64,000 bases of DNA from NCBI RefSeq assembly GCF_014058705.1, contig NZ_CP059692.1, positions 501,001 to 565,000 on the forward strand, given 5' to 3'. The translations under genes and the position numbers were made by a program. Origin of the DNA: Aureimonas mangrovi (GTDB lineage: Bacteria > Pseudomonadota > Alphaproteobacteria > Rhizobiales > Rhizobiaceae). The notes beneath the pieces are model-generated. The model did no database searches, was not told where the DNA came from, and saw only the letters and a program-made list of their open reading frames with translations. Below are positions 60,788 through 64,000 of this stretch, in pieces (the stretch's first letter is position 1; each line of letters opens with the position of its first letter).

Positions 60788-61157
60788 AGTCGCTGACGAG
60801 TTTCAGGCTCTTGTCGAAGACGCGCAGCACCTGCGCGAGTTCATGCCCGCGCTTGAGGATCATGCCGCCGGCCGCGACGACAGAATAGGCGCCCTGCCGG
60901 CGAGCGAGGCGCGGCTCCTTCTCGATGCGGAAGAGCGGCATCTCGGAAGATCGGCGGAAGATCGAGAACACCGCACGGTCCTTCAAGGTGTCGATCGCGT
61001 AGTCCCGCCATTCGCCGGCGGCGACCATGCGGCCATAGACCTTCAGGATTTCGGAGAGTTCACGCCGGTCGAAGGAGACGATCGGCTGAGCGGTGGAGCG
61101 GCGGATCTCAGCCAGATCGATGGGCTGCGAGGCTGCGGGATTGGTGTCGAAGCTCAA
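60786..61157 (-). CDS. DUF2794 family protein
   Basis: This protein of about 123 residues is typical of Alphaproteobacteria and has the conserved run VSFDRRELSEILKVYGRMVAAGEWRDYAIDTLKD (core FDRRELSEILKVYG) and RRQGAYSVVAAGGMILKRGHELAQVLRVFD (core YSVVAAGGMILKRG). I chose TTG 61157, which gives the usual length and has GAGAGGAAGG 13 bases upstream. A TTG at 61238 would add 27 residues. The gene lies downstream of a DUF1223 gene and aconitase, an arrangement common in Hyphomicrobiales. The function is unknown. Confidence 0.83.
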   Translation of the reverse strand: MSFDTNPAASQPIDLAEIRRSTAQPIVSFDRRELSEILKVYGRMVAAGEWRDYAIDTLKDRAVFSIFRRSSEMPLFRIEKEPRLARRQGAYSVVAAGGMILKRGHELAQVLRVFDKSLKLVSD

Positions 61158-61253
61158 GGTGATCCGTGACCTTCCTCTCGGGGGCGCCCCAGCGTGCGCG
61201 CAAGCGCTTATGGTGTCACCCTTCGAGCAACTTTGCAAAGCGCGCTCGCATGC

Positions 61254-62078
61254 CTATGGGGCAAGATCCAGCATGGCGGCGGCGCGGATCGGGCCGGGCA
61301 CGCCCTTGGCCGTCATCTCCTGCAGGAACACGGCGCAGCCCGTCGGCGCTCCGTCCGGGTCGGCCAACATGGAGACGGGCATGTCGATCTCCATCGACTT
61401 GCCCGTCACCTTGCCGACGACGCGCCAGTCGCGCACCGAATGGTGGTTCACGAGCGTGCGCCCCTCGTTCTCCCCTCGCGAAACCTGCGTCTGCGTCTCG
61501 CGGCGATAGGTGACGAGGACAAGCACCGTCTCCCGGTCCGCGCTCGGGCGCGCGGCCGGCGCAAGGGCGCTGATGCGCACCGTGGGGCCGTCCTGGGAAA
61601 GCGTGATCTCGCCGGCGCCGGGCTCGCTGCGAAGGTCTTCGGCGTCGATCGCGGCGGCGACGTCGCCGGACTTGGCACCCTCCACCTCGCTGCTGCCGTT
61701 CACGACGAGTTGCGGCGTGTAGACCGTTCGATGGCCGAAGGTCTTGCCGTAGGCCTTCTGCCGGTCGGTGTTCTGGCGGCTCGCGAGCGCGTCCTTCCAG
61801 CCGATATAGTCCCAGTAGTCCACATGGTAGGAGAGGGCCAGAACGTCGCCGCTCGCGGCGTAGCGCGACAGGATCTCGTCGGCCGGGGGGCAGGACGAGC
61901 AGCCCTGGCTGGTGAAGAGCTCGAGGACTCCGCGCACGGGGCGGCCGTCCGCCTCCTGCGCCATGACCGGTCGCGGCGAGGGGCCGAACGAAAGAAGTGC
62001 GACCGTGGCGAACGCGGTCGCAAGAGCGTTTGCCGCGCGCCGCGAAGACGGGGCGGTTGTGGAAAGCCTCGATGTCAT
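61254..62078 (-). CDS. DUF1223 thioredoxin-like exported protein
   Basis: This 274-residue protein has an N-terminal signal sequence (AANALATAFATVALLSFG, predicted cleavage near VMAQ). The DUF1223 core has a thioredoxin-like CxxC motif, ELFTSQGCSSCPPADEILSR, at about residue 61, and ALSYHVDYWDYIGWKDALAS near 90. The CxxC suggests a periplasmic redox or metal role; no enzymatic activity is established for the family. ATG 62078 starts the signal peptide. It is downstream of acnA, with a hairpin between. Confidence 0.87.
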   Translation of the reverse strand: MTSRLSTTAPSSRRAANALATAFATVALLSFGPSPRPVMAQEADGRPVRGVLELFTSQGCSSCPPADEILSRYAASGDVLALSYHVDYWDYIGWKDALASRQNTDRQKAYGKTFGHRTVYTPQLVVNGSSEVEGAKSGDVAAAIDAEDLRSEPGAGEITLSQDGPTVRISALAPAARPSADRETVLVLVTYRRETQTQVSRGENEGRTLVNHHSVRDWRVVGKVTGKSMEIDMPVSMLADPDGAPTGCAVFLQEMTAKGVPGPIRAAAMLDLAP

Positions 62079-62130
62079 GGGTTCAGCGTAGAGACGCGCC
62101 CCCTGCACGACCAGTCAAATGAGGGTGACA

Positions 62131-62154
62131 GGCCGGGCGATTTCGCGCCCGGCC
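62131..62154. other. perfect 9-bp hairpin between acnA and DUF1223 gene
   Basis: GGCCGGGCG (62131-62139) and CGCCCGGCC (62146-62154) are exact complements around a 6-base loop, 75 bases after the acnA stop. No T-run follows on the minus strand. It may be a weak terminator, an mRNA 3'-end stabiliser or an attenuating structure between the two genes. Confidence 0.42.
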
Positions 62155-62228
62155 CGGAGCATCCACTCGAAGACCGCTTCCGGTCCCGGAACGTCAGATG
62201 CGGGTGTTCGACGTGCCTGTGAGGCTCG

Positions 62229-64000
<1,772 letters not shown>

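Overview
This window is a GC-rich chromosomal segment of an alphaproteobacterium, most likely of the order Hyphomicrobiales (Rhizobiales). The signs are the gpsA-tsaD-hemC-hemD-mitofilin-like-hemY block, an invasion-associated-locus-B protein, DUF2794 and DUF1223 proteins beside aconitase, and Tad-type minor pilin genes. The genus cannot be fixed by eye. Coding density is very high, GTG and TTG starts are common, and many neighbouring genes overlap by 1 to 16 bases. I saw no insertion sequence, prophage, CRISPR array or rRNA operon.

Positions 1-16974 form a catabolic region for an acid that is activated to a CoA ester. It contains a PimC-like acyl-CoA dehydrogenase divergent from a bifunctional enoyl-CoA hydratase/3-hydroxyacyl-CoA dehydrogenase, a complete branched-chain-type ABC importer (livHMGF plus binding protein), a regulator with two TetR DNA-binding domains, an ACAD10/11-type dehydrogenase translationally coupled to an aminoglycoside-phosphotransferase-like kinase, a thiolase, and a divergent SDR / quinone-oxidoreductase-like / acyl-CoA ligase operon. 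Together they supply uptake, activation, two possible dehydrogenation routes, hydration, oxidation and thiolysis. Three intergenic regions share a TACCG-N5/6-TCGAT element, which may be the operator of a cluster regulator. The kinase/dehydrogenase pair suggests handling of 4-hydroxyacyl-CoA intermediates.

Positions 16978-25196 are housekeeping: gpsA and tsaD on the minus strand, then hemC, hemD, a mitofilin-like membrane protein, hemY, a TerB-domain protein and a class I glutamine amidotransferase. A tRNA-Ala(CGC) with a clear promoter follows. Positions 25578-31384 hold a YggT protein, a tandem pair of exported cysteine-bearing paralogues of unknown role, inorganic pyrophosphatase, a threonine aldolase, an acetyltransferase and the GTPase TypA/BipA.

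Positions 31562-45976 are rich in transporters and accessory metabolism: a GntP-type permease, an M3 peptidase, MarR and MFS genes, a luciferase-like oxidoreductase, lactate permease, a proline-type sodium symporter, argG, chromate and LysE exporters, a half-size DMT transporter and a glutathione transferase. Positions 46027-52218 hold an orphan BrnA-like antitoxin, a DUF2218 protein, a tadE/tadF/tadG-like trio, rlmN, ialB and a YkvA protein. Positions 52285-64000 hold ThpR, acetyltransferases, an SGNH esterase, a LolD/YbbP-type ABC exporter pair, a BAX-inhibitor-1 protein, a CorC/HlyC protein, DUF2794, DUF1223 and the 3' two thirds of aconitase, which runs off the right edge.
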